Below, piece by piece: positions 23,698 through 32,694 of a stretch of DNA of 44,764 nt. Each line of letters opens with the position of its first letter. Position 1 is the stretch's first letter. A program made the translations under genes and the position numbers. The notes beneath the pieces are model-generated. The model searched no databases. It was given only the letters and a program-made list of their open reading frames with translations, and was not told the origin of the DNA. Source of the stretch: Bacteroidota bacterium. GTDB lineage: Bacteria > Bacteroidota > Ignavibacteria > Ignavibacteriales > SURF-24. Location of the stretch: contig JAUZPB010000025.1 in assembly GCA_030706145.1 (NCBI GenBank), positions 1 through 44,764 of the forward strand, in the 5' to 3' direction.

Positions 23698-25465
23698 TCT
23701 TAATTACGATCTTTCCCTTCTTTAAATTTCCATTGGAATTTGTGATATAGATATAGACACCAGTAGGCAATTTTTTGCCACTTGAATCCATACCATTCCA
23801 GGTAATAATAAACTTATTTGTAAGAGGATCGGCAAATATATTACGGTTGCCACTATAGACCAGATTCATTCCTGAAGAATAAATATAAACATCAGCATTC
23901 TTCATTTCATTATAAGAAACAGGAAGGCTAAGCTGGTTATTGTTCATAGCATTCTTATAATTAAATGGGTTAGGATATGGAACATCTATCTCAGCATATT
24001 CGACCTTATTACCTTGTACAATCTGATTATTGAAAAAATAAGATTCCAGGAAAACATCTCTTGAACTGCTTAATTGTGCAAAATAATTGTTAACTACTTT
24101 CCTTGATCCATCCGTGGAATCAGAAGAAAGAGTAAACGAAGCCAGAAGATTGTTACCAGGATTTTCAAGTGCGCGGGCAAGGTCGCCGTCGGTAATTTTT
24201 GTAGTAATTGTATCGGTTCTATTATTTCCCGGGACAAAAATATCGATAAAATAGTTAGAAAGCGGTTGACTAGAAATCTGCAATGGGAAAGATGTAGAAC
24301 TAAATGTAGAGGAAGAAGCAATCTTAATGGGAGGATAATTGATAGCTTCAGGGAAGTACTTTCCAGAGACAGTTCTGTAATCAGTATAAAACGTCCATAT
24401 ACCAAATGTATTCAAATCAGTCTTAAAGGAAGAGGTACCATTTGACGCTTCTACGATACTAGAATTAATAGCACTAAGGGCAGGGTTATTAATGTAGAAT
24501 TCCCACTGTCTTTTAATTATAGGAAAGCCATAGATTTGCTTCAAATAAATATTCCAGATGGCCAGATCATAGCCGTTATGCTCCGTAAAAGTTTTTTCAG
24601 GGGCATTAAAATAATTGCGAAGATAACCATAATAGTCGTTGGAAGTATTAAAGACAAACTCCTCCATAGAAGTTGAGGTAAGTTCATGAAAGAAGACATC
24701 AGAATCTCTGTAATTATAATTGCCTATCTGAATTGCATGGTTAAATTCATGAGCTACAGTCACCCTTGCAGCGTCAAAGCCATGAGTATAATAATAGACC
24801 TCCTTAAAATCATTATCGATTGACATATAGCTATTCCACTTTCCAGGAGCGATCTCATTTTCGAAGGATGTATTGCCATAGTCTCCCATATCCTCAATAT
24901 ATATGTCATAAGCATTATCTCCTCCCCTCATGCTATCTATTGGCGGAGGCGGAAAGCCGAGGAAATTTACTTCAAAAGAATAGGCTGAATCTAAAGCAAG
25001 TGCTACTTGATTTACATTTTCCTGAACAGATAAGCTTGCATCATATTGGGGTTTATTTACACCAGAGTTGTCATAATGAATTCTAAAGTGCCCAGATGGT
25101 GAAAGAATACTAGTATCAAGTTTCGGTCTGTCATCAAGGATTTTCAAATTTTTCTGCTGCTGAGAGCTAAAGTACTTAAAATTAGAATGAATTAGGCCCG
25201 TGAGAGGAAAGCCGCATTTATGATCTACAAAATCGGGATTTCCTTCAAAAACGCCGTAGGTGGCACTATGATTTTTTTGTTTTCCACTATAACTTTTCTC
25301 AGATATGTACTTATTATAAATTGAATCTAAAAATCTTTGCGATCTGAAGTTTTCCTGTGATCTGAAGTTTTGCTGTGCCCATAGAAGACCATTTCCAAGT
25401 CCACAAAAAAGGACAAAATACATAAATAAAACACTTATAAAGCAATCTCTTTTATTTTTATACAA
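23690..25465 (-). CDS. T9SS-targeted zinc metalloprotease-like protein
   Basis: A 591-residue secreted protein. An HExxH zinc motif (AHEFNHAIQIG; His239, Glu240, His243) is followed by Glu268/Glu269 (TSTSMEEFVF), the spacing of a gluzincin third ligand. The last 90 residues form a T9SS type A sorting domain (PYPNPFNYKN ... GVYIYITNSNG ... KKGKIVIKNE). The TTG at 25465 is preferred: it gives a signal peptide with a charged n-region (MYKNKRDCF) and has AAGGCGG upstream; ATG 25423 would lose that. It overlaps the upstream FG-GAP gene by 31 bp and ccmA by 8 bp. Right after the signal peptide an 18-bp duplication makes the repeat QNFRSQ-ENFRSQ. Confidence 0.82.
   Translation of the reverse strand: MYKNKRDCFISVLFMYFVLFCGLGNGLLWAQQNFRSQENFRSQRFLDSIYNKYISEKSYSGKQKNHSATYGVFEGNPDFVDHKCGFPLTGLIHSNFKYFSSQQQKNLKILDDRPKLDTSILSPSGHFRIHYDNSGVNKPQYDASLSVQENVNQVALALDSAYSFEVNFLGFPPPPIDSMRGGDNAYDIYIEDMGDYGNTSFENEIAPGKWNSYMSIDNDFKEVYYYTHGFDAARVTVAHEFNHAIQIGNYNYRDSDVFFHELTSTSMEEFVFNTSNDYYGYLRNYFNAPEKTFTEHNGYDLAIWNIYLKQIYGFPIIKRQWEFYINNPALSAINSSIVEASNGTSSFKTDLNTFGIWTFYTDYRTVSGKYFPEAINYPPIKIASSSTFSSTSFPLQISSQPLSNYFIDIFVPGNNRTDTITTKITDGDLARALENPGNNLLASFTLSSDSTDGSRKVVNNYFAQLSSSRDVFLESYFFNNQIVQGNKVEYAEIDVPYPNPFNYKNAMNNNQLSLPVSYNEMKNADVYIYSSGMNLVYSGNRNIFADPLTNKFIITWNGMDSSGKKLPTGVYIYITNSNGNLKKGKIVIKNE
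25341..25376. repeat. 18-bp in-frame tandem duplication inside the metalloprotease gene
   Basis: GATCTGAAGTTTTCCTGT (25341-25358) is followed directly by GATCTGAAGTTTTGCTGT (25359-25376), 17 of 18 bases equal. It is in frame and adds six residues just past the signal-peptide cleavage site. Confidence 0.95.
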
Positions 25466-27630
25466 TTTTCCGCCTTATCGGTATAGACTAAATGATATTT
25501 ATTAGTACTTAAGCTTCTTACAAAATAACTTTCTAAGTTCTTTGTTTCAACTATTTTTTTACCAAGTAAATATTTCTCTTTGTTTAGAAGATCAATTTTT
25601 TCAATAGAACCATTTTTGCTATTATATACAAAAAGATCATTTAGACCACTTATTTTATTTTCCATAGAACAGATCTGTTCTGACGATTGAATTCTCAATT
25701 CCTTTATAGATCCCTGCAGACTAAGCCTATAGCAACTTTGTCCAGAAGAGACAATTGCAAAATTAGACTTTGGATTTAATACAAAATTAAGGGCTTCATT
25801 CTTTTCATTATTAAAAATATCGCCTGCAAAGTTAAAGATAAGCATATTATTGTAAAATGGCAGGACGAATTTTGCCCTGGATTCCTGAATATTCAGATCG
25901 TTGTTTATCAAAATCTTATTAAATGAAAATGCTTTTTTGTCCTTTTTCCAATAAAAGATCGTAACCGTATCATCTACCAACAATTTTGCTTGCAGAACGT
26001 TTGAAGCAAGTGGGTTTGAGCTAAAAGAAGTATAACGGAAATTGCTGTATTTATAGCAAAGGAGTTTGATATTACCATTGTTTTTAGAAAGTACATAAAC
26101 TGCAGGTTTTTCCCCCGACCCAAGTAAGCGTTTTTTGATCTTTAAGTCTTCTATAGCCCCTGAGGAATATATTTTATCTGTTTTTATGAGTTTTTTCTGA
26201 AAATTCACGCTTACAATTTCAATTAGTTTTCTATCCTTACTATAGCAATAAAAGCTTTTTGTCTTACTATTATGATCATCAATATCATAGCCTGTGCAAT
26301 CTTCATGCAAAGAGATGCAATAGAATTTTGAGGGTACCCCAGCGCTGTTCCTTTCAATTAAGTTTAAAGATGGTTTTGCTTTATCAATGTAAGCTAAATC
26401 TACAACACCATCATTTCCAATATCGAAGCAGCGAATAAGTGAAGGTTTTGTTCCCAAAGATATTTTTGTATTATCTCTTAGTCCAGATATCTGATCAATC
26501 AGGTAGAACTCACCAGCATTGCTTAAGGCAACAATACCATGGATGAACTTGCTGTAAAAAGGAGCAAGTTTCATTAACCCATTTTGGGAAAGGTAACGAA
26601 TCTCTGGATAGAATTTAAATTGTTCTTTTGCAAAAAGTACAGAAAGTGTTGATCTATCTTTAGATATATATGAAACATCAATCAATCCGTCGTGGTTAAA
26701 GTCCCCAATAGCAAGATTCTCAATCTGCTCACCTGTAGAGATGGAAGTCTTGTTATTAAATGCAGCACGATAATCACCAAGAAGGAAAGTGATCTGATTA
26801 TTGCATACATAAATAAGGTCAGCAATATTATCCAGATTGAAGTCATAGCAAAGCAAAAGTGATATCTTGCCCTCGGCTCTGATGCGCCTTACCTCATAAA
26901 AGTCACCAATAGAATTATTATAGAAAAACTTAATAGAATTATCTAACAGGTCATAGGCAGCAATATCTGCATATCCATCACCATTAAGGTCAGCAATAAC
27001 TAGATTCGGGAAGACAGACTTAGTCTGAATGACTTTTTCTACAAGTTTTCCATTTCTAACGCTAAAGGAAGAGATTCCATTAAAGGCACCGCCGGAGACC
27101 AATATTTCCTTAGCCCCATCTTTGTCAATATCTGCTAAAACAAGGTTGTCAGGATAAGAATTAACCTTTTTTTCACAAATAAGGCTGACAGCCCCAGATA
27201 CAGAAATCTTTACAATTCCAACAATTCTATCCTTTCTGGAAGTAAATGCATAGAGTGAGGAGGAGGTACTATTTTTTGAATCAGAGAGCAAAGCTAATTG
27301 TGAGATCTCATAGCGGAACTTATTTTTACGAACAGCCTGAAACTTAGCGCCATCTAGTCCTTTATAAACAATTAAGTTGTTATTTCCTGCGCCAAAGACT
27401 AACAAATCCGTATAGGAGTCGCCATTAAAATTACATGGAATAAAGTTACTGAATCCCTGGTCGGTCTTAAAGCTTTCGAACCCGCAAAAGCCATTGATAG
27501 GGATCTGGGCCCTAGAATATGTTCCAGCAATTAACAGGGATAGAGCAATTAGTTTAAAAAAAATATTCCTAACGTGATTGAAGGCGAATATTTCTCCTTT
27601 GTAAGGCTTGGTTATAGCGGCGTATTTCAT
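25435..27630 (-). CDS. Exported FG-GAP/VCBS beta-propeller repeat protein
   Basis: A protein of about 731 residues with repeated D-x-D/N-x-D-G-x-x-D/E loops typical of FG-GAP/VCBS propeller blades: DFNHDGLIDV, DLNGDGYADI, DIDKDGAKEI, DIGNDGVVDL and NFNGDSYTDL. These loops bind Ca2+ in related proteins; the fold usually serves binding or adhesion. A hydrophobic export signal (FFKLIALSLLIAGTYSRAQ) lies near the N-terminus. No sorting domain is seen. The start is unclear: ATG 27630 overlaps the thioesterase gene by 62 bp, TTG/ATG starts further up overlap by up to 116 bp, and a good AAAGGAG near 27600 has no standard start codon after it. The end overlaps the metalloprotease gene. Confidence 0.72.
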   Translation of the reverse strand: MKYAAITKPYKGEIFAFNHVRNIFFKLIALSLLIAGTYSRAQIPINGFCGFESFKTDQGFSNFIPCNFNGDSYTDLLVFGAGNNNLIVYKGLDGAKFQAVRKNKFRYEISQLALLSDSKNSTSSSLYAFTSRKDRIVGIVKISVSGAVSLICEKKVNSYPDNLVLADIDKDGAKEILVSGGAFNGISSFSVRNGKLVEKVIQTKSVFPNLVIADLNGDGYADIAAYDLLDNSIKFFYNNSIGDFYEVRRIRAEGKISLLLCYDFNLDNIADLIYVCNNQITFLLGDYRAAFNNKTSISTGEQIENLAIGDFNHDGLIDVSYISKDRSTLSVLFAKEQFKFYPEIRYLSQNGLMKLAPFYSKFIHGIVALSNAGEFYLIDQISGLRDNTKISLGTKPSLIRCFDIGNDGVVDLAYIDKAKPSLNLIERNSAGVPSKFYCISLHEDCTGYDIDDHNSKTKSFYCYSKDRKLIEIVSVNFQKKLIKTDKIYSSGAIEDLKIKKRLLGSGEKPAVYVLSKNNGNIKLLCYKYSNFRYTSFSSNPLASNVLQAKLLVDDTVTIFYWKKDKKAFSFNKILINNDLNIQESRAKFVLPFYNNMLIFNFAGDIFNNEKNEALNFVLNPKSNFAIVSSGQSCYRLSLQGSIKELRIQSSEQICSMENKISGLNDLFVYNSKNGSIEKIDLLNKEKYLLGKKIVETKNLESYFVRSLSTNKYHLVYTDKAENCIKIKEIAL

Positions 27631-28030
27631 CTTGGGTTTCAGGTATAATTTTAACAGCGTTAAATGGTTTTGCCATATCATCAACAGACACGAATGTCAA
27701 ATAAGCTGAATTGGTATGCATCCTTTGGCCAGTCCTGAATGTATCAGAAAAAACTTTAACTCCGACTTCCATTGATGTAGTAAAGACCCTGTTAACGGAA
27801 GAAACAAGCGTTACGGCATCACCTAGTTTGATAGGATGATGGAAATCGATCCTGTCTACAGAAGCTGTAACGCAAATCCTGTTATTGTGTTTTGCAGCTG
27901 AAAGAGCAGCACAAATATCAATCCAGTGCATCAATTGGCCACCAAGAAGGTTTCCCAACTGATTTGTATGGTTTGGGAGGACAAGTTCAGTCATAGTAAT
28001 AACAGACTCGCTTACGCGTTTTTCATCCAT
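27569..28030 (-). CDS. Acyl-CoA thioesterase (hotdog fold, YciA/BFIT type)
   Basis: A 153-residue single-hotdog acyl-CoA hydrolase. Conserved features: PNHTNQLGNLLGGQLMHWID (16-residue-plus N-terminal block with the catalytic Asn/Asp region), AAKHNNRICVTASVDRIDF and HPIKLGD. Members hydrolyse acyl-CoA to free acid and CoA in the cytoplasm. The start ATG 28030 has a strong GGAGGA seven bases upstream. It is 25 bp after the BamD gene and its 3' end overlaps the FG-GAP gene. Confidence 0.92.
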   Translation of the reverse strand: MDEKRVSESVITMTELVLPNHTNQLGNLLGGQLMHWIDICAALSAAKHNNRICVTASVDRIDFHHPIKLGDAVTLVSSVNRVFTTSMEVGVKVFSDTFRTGQRMHTNSAYLTFVSVDDMAKPFNAVKIIPETQDEIRRYNQALQRRNIRLQSR

Positions 28031-28055
28031 AATTTGTCCTCCACAAAATTTGTGA

Positions 28056-28811
28056 TTACAAACTGCTGGTCTTAGAAAGAGACTCCTGAATTTTCTTTAC
28101 TTCAGCAATGTTAATATCAGAAGGATACTTCTGCAAAAATGAAGAAATTTCTTTTAAGGCATACACATTATCTTTTTTTACAATAAGCAGCTTAATTTTG
28201 TTATACATTGCCATAGGAGCATATTTTGTATCATGATATGTCTCTTCGACAAGAGTATAATAATAAACAGCAGCATTATAGTTTTCCATTACCTCATAGA
28301 TTCTGGCAGCATTATATTCTTTTTGGGCCAGTTTGCTATTTAATTCCTTTATTTTATTCTCTGCCTCAGCAACTCTCTGGTCAGTCGGGAAGAAATCCAC
28401 GAAAGCCTGAAATTCCTCAATACTCTTTTTTGTATAAGTTTGATCCAGCTGGTAGTCAGGGGAAAGTTTATAATATGATTCAGCTAGCATGAATTGAGCC
28501 TGTGGGACAAGTTTACTTGCCGGTATATCCTTGATCAGTTTGCTGTACTCATAAGCGGCCAGAATATATTCCTGTTTCTTAAAGTGACTCTCTGCAAGAT
28601 AATACTGTGCCTGATCGACAACTGAACTACCTGGGAACTGCATCAAGATAGTTTGGAACTCATTTATTGCAGTAAGATAATCTTCGTCATTAAAGAGCTT
28701 CATTGCATAAGTTAAATGTTCGTCAGCGCTCATATTTGTTGTATTAACAGTAGTTGCACATCCTGCAACCACAAGAGAAATCAGCAATACGGATAATATT
28801 TTTTTTATCAT
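28056..28811 (-). CDS. bamD: Outer-membrane assembly lipoprotein BamD
   Basis: A 251-residue lipoprotein. The signal peptide ends in a lipobox (SLVVAGC, Cys18), and the rest consists of about five TPR-like helical hairpins with the BamD pattern (DYLTAINEFQTILMQFPGS, YYLAESHFKKQEYILAAYEY, SIEEFQAFVDFFP). BamD is part of the BAM complex that inserts barrels such as the TonB receptors and PorV-like protein of this window. An upstream in-frame extension to 28910 would put 33 residues before the signal peptide, so ATG 28811 is the start. Confidence 0.9.
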   Translation of the reverse strand: MIKKILSVLLISLVVAGCATTVNTTNMSADEHLTYAMKLFNDEDYLTAINEFQTILMQFPGSSVVDQAQYYLAESHFKKQEYILAAYEYSKLIKDIPASKLVPQAQFMLAESYYKLSPDYQLDQTYTKKSIEEFQAFVDFFPTDQRVAEAENKIKELNSKLAQKEYNAARIYEVMENYNAAVYYYTLVEETYHDTKYAPMAMYNKIKLLIVKKDNVYALKEISSFLQKYPSDINIAEVKKIQESLSKTSSL

Positions 28812-29008
28812 GGACCTATAAATATTGTGTTTATTAGAAAATGATAGCAAAATTAAACAAATTTGCTGCTTATTCAAAGGTAAAAGATAAGTTATGAATT
28901 CTAAAGCCAAATAATTAATAATTCATAAATATCTGGCAAGTATTTTACCCAATTAAGTATTGTACCTTTGAAAAGTAAATTGGTTTCAGGAAAACTCAAA
29001 ATAAAATT

Positions 29009-29647
29009 TTACTTACTTCTAATGCTAAAGAAGAGGTAAATAACAACTGCCGCCGTGCCTAAGGCAACAGCCGGTTCAAGTAAGGATGAAAACAAAGGTT
29101 CGGGAGGCACTTCCCCTTTTGTAAATGGGAAGGCCTGATTTTCCAGGTTTTTCACGTCACTTTGAACAATAGTATCTTCGCTTGTAAAACTAAAGTTATG
29201 GGAATCTTTAACGGCCCCGCGACTGGCAATAACATAGCTTCCATGCAGAGAAATTTCTCTTTTTAATTTATAGCTACCAAAGAAGCTATCACGGAAGATT
29301 TCCGGGTAATTTACTTTTGCATCATCAATTGTAAAATAGACAGAGGAAGAAGAACTATCAGGGATAGTTAAAACGTTTTTGTTTGCTTCTTTGATCAGAG
29401 AAATAACTCTGTTTTCAAAGACGGAATAAGAGTTATTTAAAGAAGTCTTAAGATAAATGTTTTTCGATTGATCAGGAAGTTTGTGTACAAGGCTGACGAC
29501 AGCAGAATCAGCAAGCCTGTAGAGGACATCCAAGTTAGAGACGCTTTTATTGTTTTGAGCCCATACAGGCATTGTTGTCATAAAAAAAATAACAAGGATG
29601 AAAAAAAAGAATAAAATCAGATGATTTTTCAACAATTTTTCAGGCAT
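29009..29647 (-). CDS. Unrecognised exported protein with C-terminal membrane helix
   Basis: A 212-residue protein I do not recognise. It has a strongly hydrophobic N-terminal signal (LILFFFFILVIFFMTTMPVWAQ), a soluble domain of about 140 residues with no obvious catalytic motif, and a C-terminal helix (AVALGTAAVVIYLFFSIRSK) with a basic end, so the domain should sit in the periplasm anchored by its C-terminus. Its ATG overlaps the end of the glutamate dehydrogenase gene by 8 bp (ATGCCTGA), which suggests coupled translation. Confidence 0.75.
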   Translation of the reverse strand: MPEKLLKNHLILFFFFILVIFFMTTMPVWAQNNKSVSNLDVLYRLADSAVVSLVHKLPDQSKNIYLKTSLNNSYSVFENRVISLIKEANKNVLTIPDSSSSSVYFTIDDAKVNYPEIFRDSFFGSYKLKREISLHGSYVIASRGAVKDSHNFSFTSEDTIVQSDVKNLENQAFPFTKGEVPPEPLFSSLLEPAVALGTAAVVIYLFFSIRSK

Positions 29648-30920
29648 AAATTCCGCGAAGTTTTAGTGTTTTTGCGACCTTATCGATTGCAAGCAGATAA
29701 GCTCCCAATCTTAAGGTCTGTTTATATCTTTCTGCATGAAAGAAGACATTATCGAAAGCTTCAAGCATCATTCTTTCAAGCCTTGTGTTTACTTTATCAA
29801 TAGACCAGAAATAGCCCATTCTATCCTGAACCCACTCGAAATAAGAAACTGTAACTCCACCTGCGTTTGCTAAAATATCAGGAACGACAAGAATACCTTT
29901 CTCCTGCAAAATTGGATCTGCCTTTGCCGAAGTAGGGCCATTTGCCCCTTCGACGACAATTTTGCACCTGATCTTATCAGCATTGTTTTTTGTTATTTGG
30001 TCTTCCTTTGCTGCAGGAACCAGGACGTCACATTTGACCTCAAGAAGATCTTCATGACTAATTGTTTCACTTTCAGGAAAGCCAGTAAGGACTTTATTTT
30101 TATTAAAATATTCCATTACATCCGGAATATTTAGTCCCCTGCTGCTAAAAATCGATCCATTAATATCACCAATGGCAAGGACTTTCATTCCGCTTTTAAA
30201 AAGCATATCGGCCGAGACACTGCCAACGTTTCCAAAGCCCTGCACAACAACAGAAGAGCGCGAAGGATCCATATTTCTTTTTCTTAGGGCGGCCAAAGTA
30301 ACAATATAAACGCCACGCCCTGTTGCCTCACGCCTGCCAAGAGAACCGCCAAGAATCAGAGGTTTACCTGTTACTACAGCTCTTGCAGCAGCTTTCATAT
30401 GCATACTATAAGTATCCATAATCCAAGCCATGATCTGCTCATTAGTATTCATATCAGGTGCAGGAATATCTCTTTCCGGGCCAAAAACATCAAGAAGATT
30501 AGCAGTAAATCTTCTTGTAAGTCTTTCTAGTTCTCCCAAAGAGAGTTTATCTGGATCACAAACAATTCCTCCTTTTGCACCTCCGAAAGGTATATTAACT
30601 ACAGCACATTTCCAAGTCATCCAGGCAGCTAAGGCTTTCATTTCATCTAAATTTACATCAGGGGCAAACCTTAGACCTCCTTTTGAAGGCCCAAGTACAT
30701 CATTGTGAATCACCCTATATCCTTCGAAGACCTTAATTTTTCCATCATCCATTTGAATAGGTATTGCTGTAATTATCTGTTTAGTTGGATTTTTAAGGTA
30801 CTGATAGGCTCCGTCTTCCAGGCCTAAGATACGGGCAGCCAGTTCAAATCGTTCCATCATTGATTCAAAGGGATTTTCCCTATCTGTAATCGGTGCAGGC
30901 TCTTTATAATTAATATCCAT
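29640..30920 (-). CDS. gdhA: Glutamate dehydrogenase (Glu/Leu/Phe/Val family)
   Basis: A 426-residue NAD(P)-dependent amino-acid dehydrogenase. GPSKGGLRF (substrate Lys80), WKCAVVNIPFGGAKGGI (Lys104 and catalytic Lys116), PAPDMNTN (Asp156) and the dinucleotide loop VVQGFGNVGS are all present. It interconverts glutamate with 2-oxoglutarate and ammonia. Length fits the hexameric small-subunit class. It has its own intergenic leader after a strong terminator at 31038-31075 and overlaps the next gene by 8 bp. NAD or NADP preference cannot be told with confidence. Confidence 0.94.
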   Translation of the reverse strand: MDINYKEPAPITDRENPFESMMERFELAARILGLEDGAYQYLKNPTKQIITAIPIQMDDGKIKVFEGYRVIHNDVLGPSKGGLRFAPDVNLDEMKALAAWMTWKCAVVNIPFGGAKGGIVCDPDKLSLGELERLTRRFTANLLDVFGPERDIPAPDMNTNEQIMAWIMDTYSMHMKAAARAVVTGKPLILGGSLGRREATGRGVYIVTLAALRKRNMDPSRSSVVVQGFGNVGSVSADMLFKSGMKVLAIGDINGSIFSSRGLNIPDVMEYFNKNKVLTGFPESETISHEDLLEVKCDVLVPAAKEDQITKNNADKIRCKIVVEGANGPTSAKADPILQEKGILVVPDILANAGGVTVSYFEWVQDRMGYFWSIDKVNTRLERMMLEAFDNVFFHAERYKQTLRLGAYLLAIDKVAKTLKLRGIYA

Positions 30921-31037
30921 AGCAAAACACTCACTTTCTCTTAGTATAGGTTATATTTGTAATTTATGGCTAAATTACTCGAAATTCCATAGTCATTTGA
31001 TAATGCTTTACACTTTATATATCAAATCATTTTGATT

Positions 31038-31075
31038 AAAAAAAAGGCCGATTTTATTCAAACCGGCCTTTTTTT
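31038..31075 (-). terminator. Strong intrinsic terminator, end of the foldase/TonB/PorV cassette
   Basis: Stem AAGGCCG (31044-31050) / CGGCCTT (31064-31070), 13-nt loop, flanked by A-run and T-run so that it works on both strands. It lies about 55 bp past the stop of the 500-residue surface protein and insulates gdhA. Confidence 0.93.
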
Positions 31076-31130
31076 AAGAATTATTTGTAAGAAAATTAGC
31101 TTAGCTAATAATTACTCAACAAGTAGATTA

Positions 31131-32633
31131 CTACTTAACAAGCATCATTTTCTTTGACTGACTGAAGCTTCCTGCCTGGATAGTATAGAAGTAAACACCG
31201 CTAGTTAATTTTGAAGCGTCAAATTTAACTTCGTATTTACCGCTAGCCATTTCACCATTAAGAAGAGTCTGAACCTCTTTACCCAAAACATCATAAACCT
31301 TCAAAGTAACATTACTTCTTTCAGGAACACTGAAACGAATAACAGTTGAAGGGTTAAAAGGATTTGGATAGTTCTGTTCAAGAGAATAGCTCTTTGCAAT
31401 TACGTCTGTTTTTTCAACAGATGTCATTGGAGAAGTCTCCTGGTCTTTCTTAATTTCAGCATTTGTCCATGTATCAACAGGAGCAGTATAAGGCTGAGTA
31501 AATGTTCTAGCTGCAGTCTGTTTAATGAATCTTACTCTATAGGCGAAATTAGAATACCCATTAGGTTCATAAGTCCATGTTTTGTTATCAGCACCAACGA
31601 AACCGTATCTGTAAACAAATCCATTCCATGATGGGCCTTTTATTGTCATAGTACCGACATAGATGCTATCACCCTGAGCCTTTGGAGTAAGCTGTACAAA
31701 TCTGTTTGTATCCTGGACTTTCCAGCCCTGAGTTCTCTGGAAAGCAGGTTCAGCGCATACCCAGAAGACCTTATCAGTAGCAAGTTTAAAGTCATTAGTA
31801 CGAGTAGCAGGTCCCATGTTAACCTGGAAAGTAATTGTAGCTGTCTTGCCGGCAGCAATTACCCAATCAGGATTAATACCATCATAATAACCTATTCCTG
31901 CATCCTGACCATCGACACCCTGGAAAAGAATACCTCTGTTTCCACCGCCTGTTACAACTGGCCTTTCATACCTGTTATCTTCTGTAAGGATTGAATCTGT
32001 ATGACCGGCACCGAATCTCATGAAATACTTGTAATCCTGACGTCCGTTTAACTCAGCATTTACGAAAGGAACGGTTAAGAACCATTTAATTGGAACCAAT
32101 GGATCCTTCTGCATGAAAGCTTTAGACTTATCGCTGTCACCCCAGTTATTGAATGAGCCTCTTACAGAAACAGAATCCTTTGTAGGATCAAAGATACCAA
32201 CTTCTTTCATTACGCTCATATCAACTCTGAAGATAATGCTGCCATTACCAACTGGTTTGAATACAGAAATATCATCATAATAAGCTGTAAAGGTAGTATC
32301 GTGAGCTTTCATAATAATGACACGATTATTAACACTTTCCCATCCATTGCCATTGATGACATACTTGAACTGAAGAGTATCACCGACCTTTGCAGAATCA
32401 TAAGTAAACTGCCAGAGTGAATCAGTAGGAGAAAGACGAGTCATTTCAGAAGCAGTAGAATTCCAGCCCTGGAAATTACCAGCAACTGTCATCTTATCCT
32501 TAGTTGGATCGAACTGACTCATTTTTATCTTGACTGCCATATTAACTCTGAAGTTAACCTTATAGACTTGGGCATTAATGGAAATAAGCCCACCCAGCAG
32601 AAGAGTAAGGAAGAACAATAGAGATTTTTTCAT
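31131..32633 (-). CDS. T9SS-secreted surface protein with E-set/carbohydrate-binding-like modules
   Basis: A 500-residue protein with a signal peptide (cleavage near ISINAQ), then repeated beta-sandwich modules: residues about 24-115 (VAGNFQGWNS ... LQFKYVINGNGWE) and about 130-235 (VRGSFNNWGDSDK ... DYKYFMRFGAG), and a third more distant one (about 262-385). The GxFxxW and QFKYV pattern resembles CBM20/CBM48 or SusE/F-type starch-binding folds. The last 85 residues are a classic T9SS type A sorting domain (LEQNYPNPFNPST ... GVYFYTIQAGSFSQSKK). Start ATG 32633 follows AAAGGAG. Final gene of the five-gene cassette; probably a surface-anchored glycan or ligand binder. Confidence 0.85.
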   Translation of the reverse strand: MKKSLLFFLTLLLGGLISINAQVYKVNFRVNMAVKIKMSQFDPTKDKMTVAGNFQGWNSTASEMTRLSPTDSLWQFTYDSAKVGDTLQFKYVINGNGWESVNNRVIIMKAHDTTFTAYYDDISVFKPVGNGSIIFRVDMSVMKEVGIFDPTKDSVSVRGSFNNWGDSDKSKAFMQKDPLVPIKWFLTVPFVNAELNGRQDYKYFMRFGAGHTDSILTEDNRYERPVVTGGGNRGILFQGVDGQDAGIGYYDGINPDWVIAAGKTATITFQVNMGPATRTNDFKLATDKVFWVCAEPAFQRTQGWKVQDTNRFVQLTPKAQGDSIYVGTMTIKGPSWNGFVYRYGFVGADNKTWTYEPNGYSNFAYRVRFIKQTAARTFTQPYTAPVDTWTNAEIKKDQETSPMTSVEKTDVIAKSYSLEQNYPNPFNPSTVIRFSVPERSNVTLKVYDVLGKEVQTLLNGEMASGKYEVKFDASKLTSGVYFYTIQAGSFSQSKKMMLVK

Positions 32634-32694
32634 AAGTACTCCTTTTTTAATAGAAGAGTTAATTAATAAAAGATATAGTTAATTAGGAACATTG

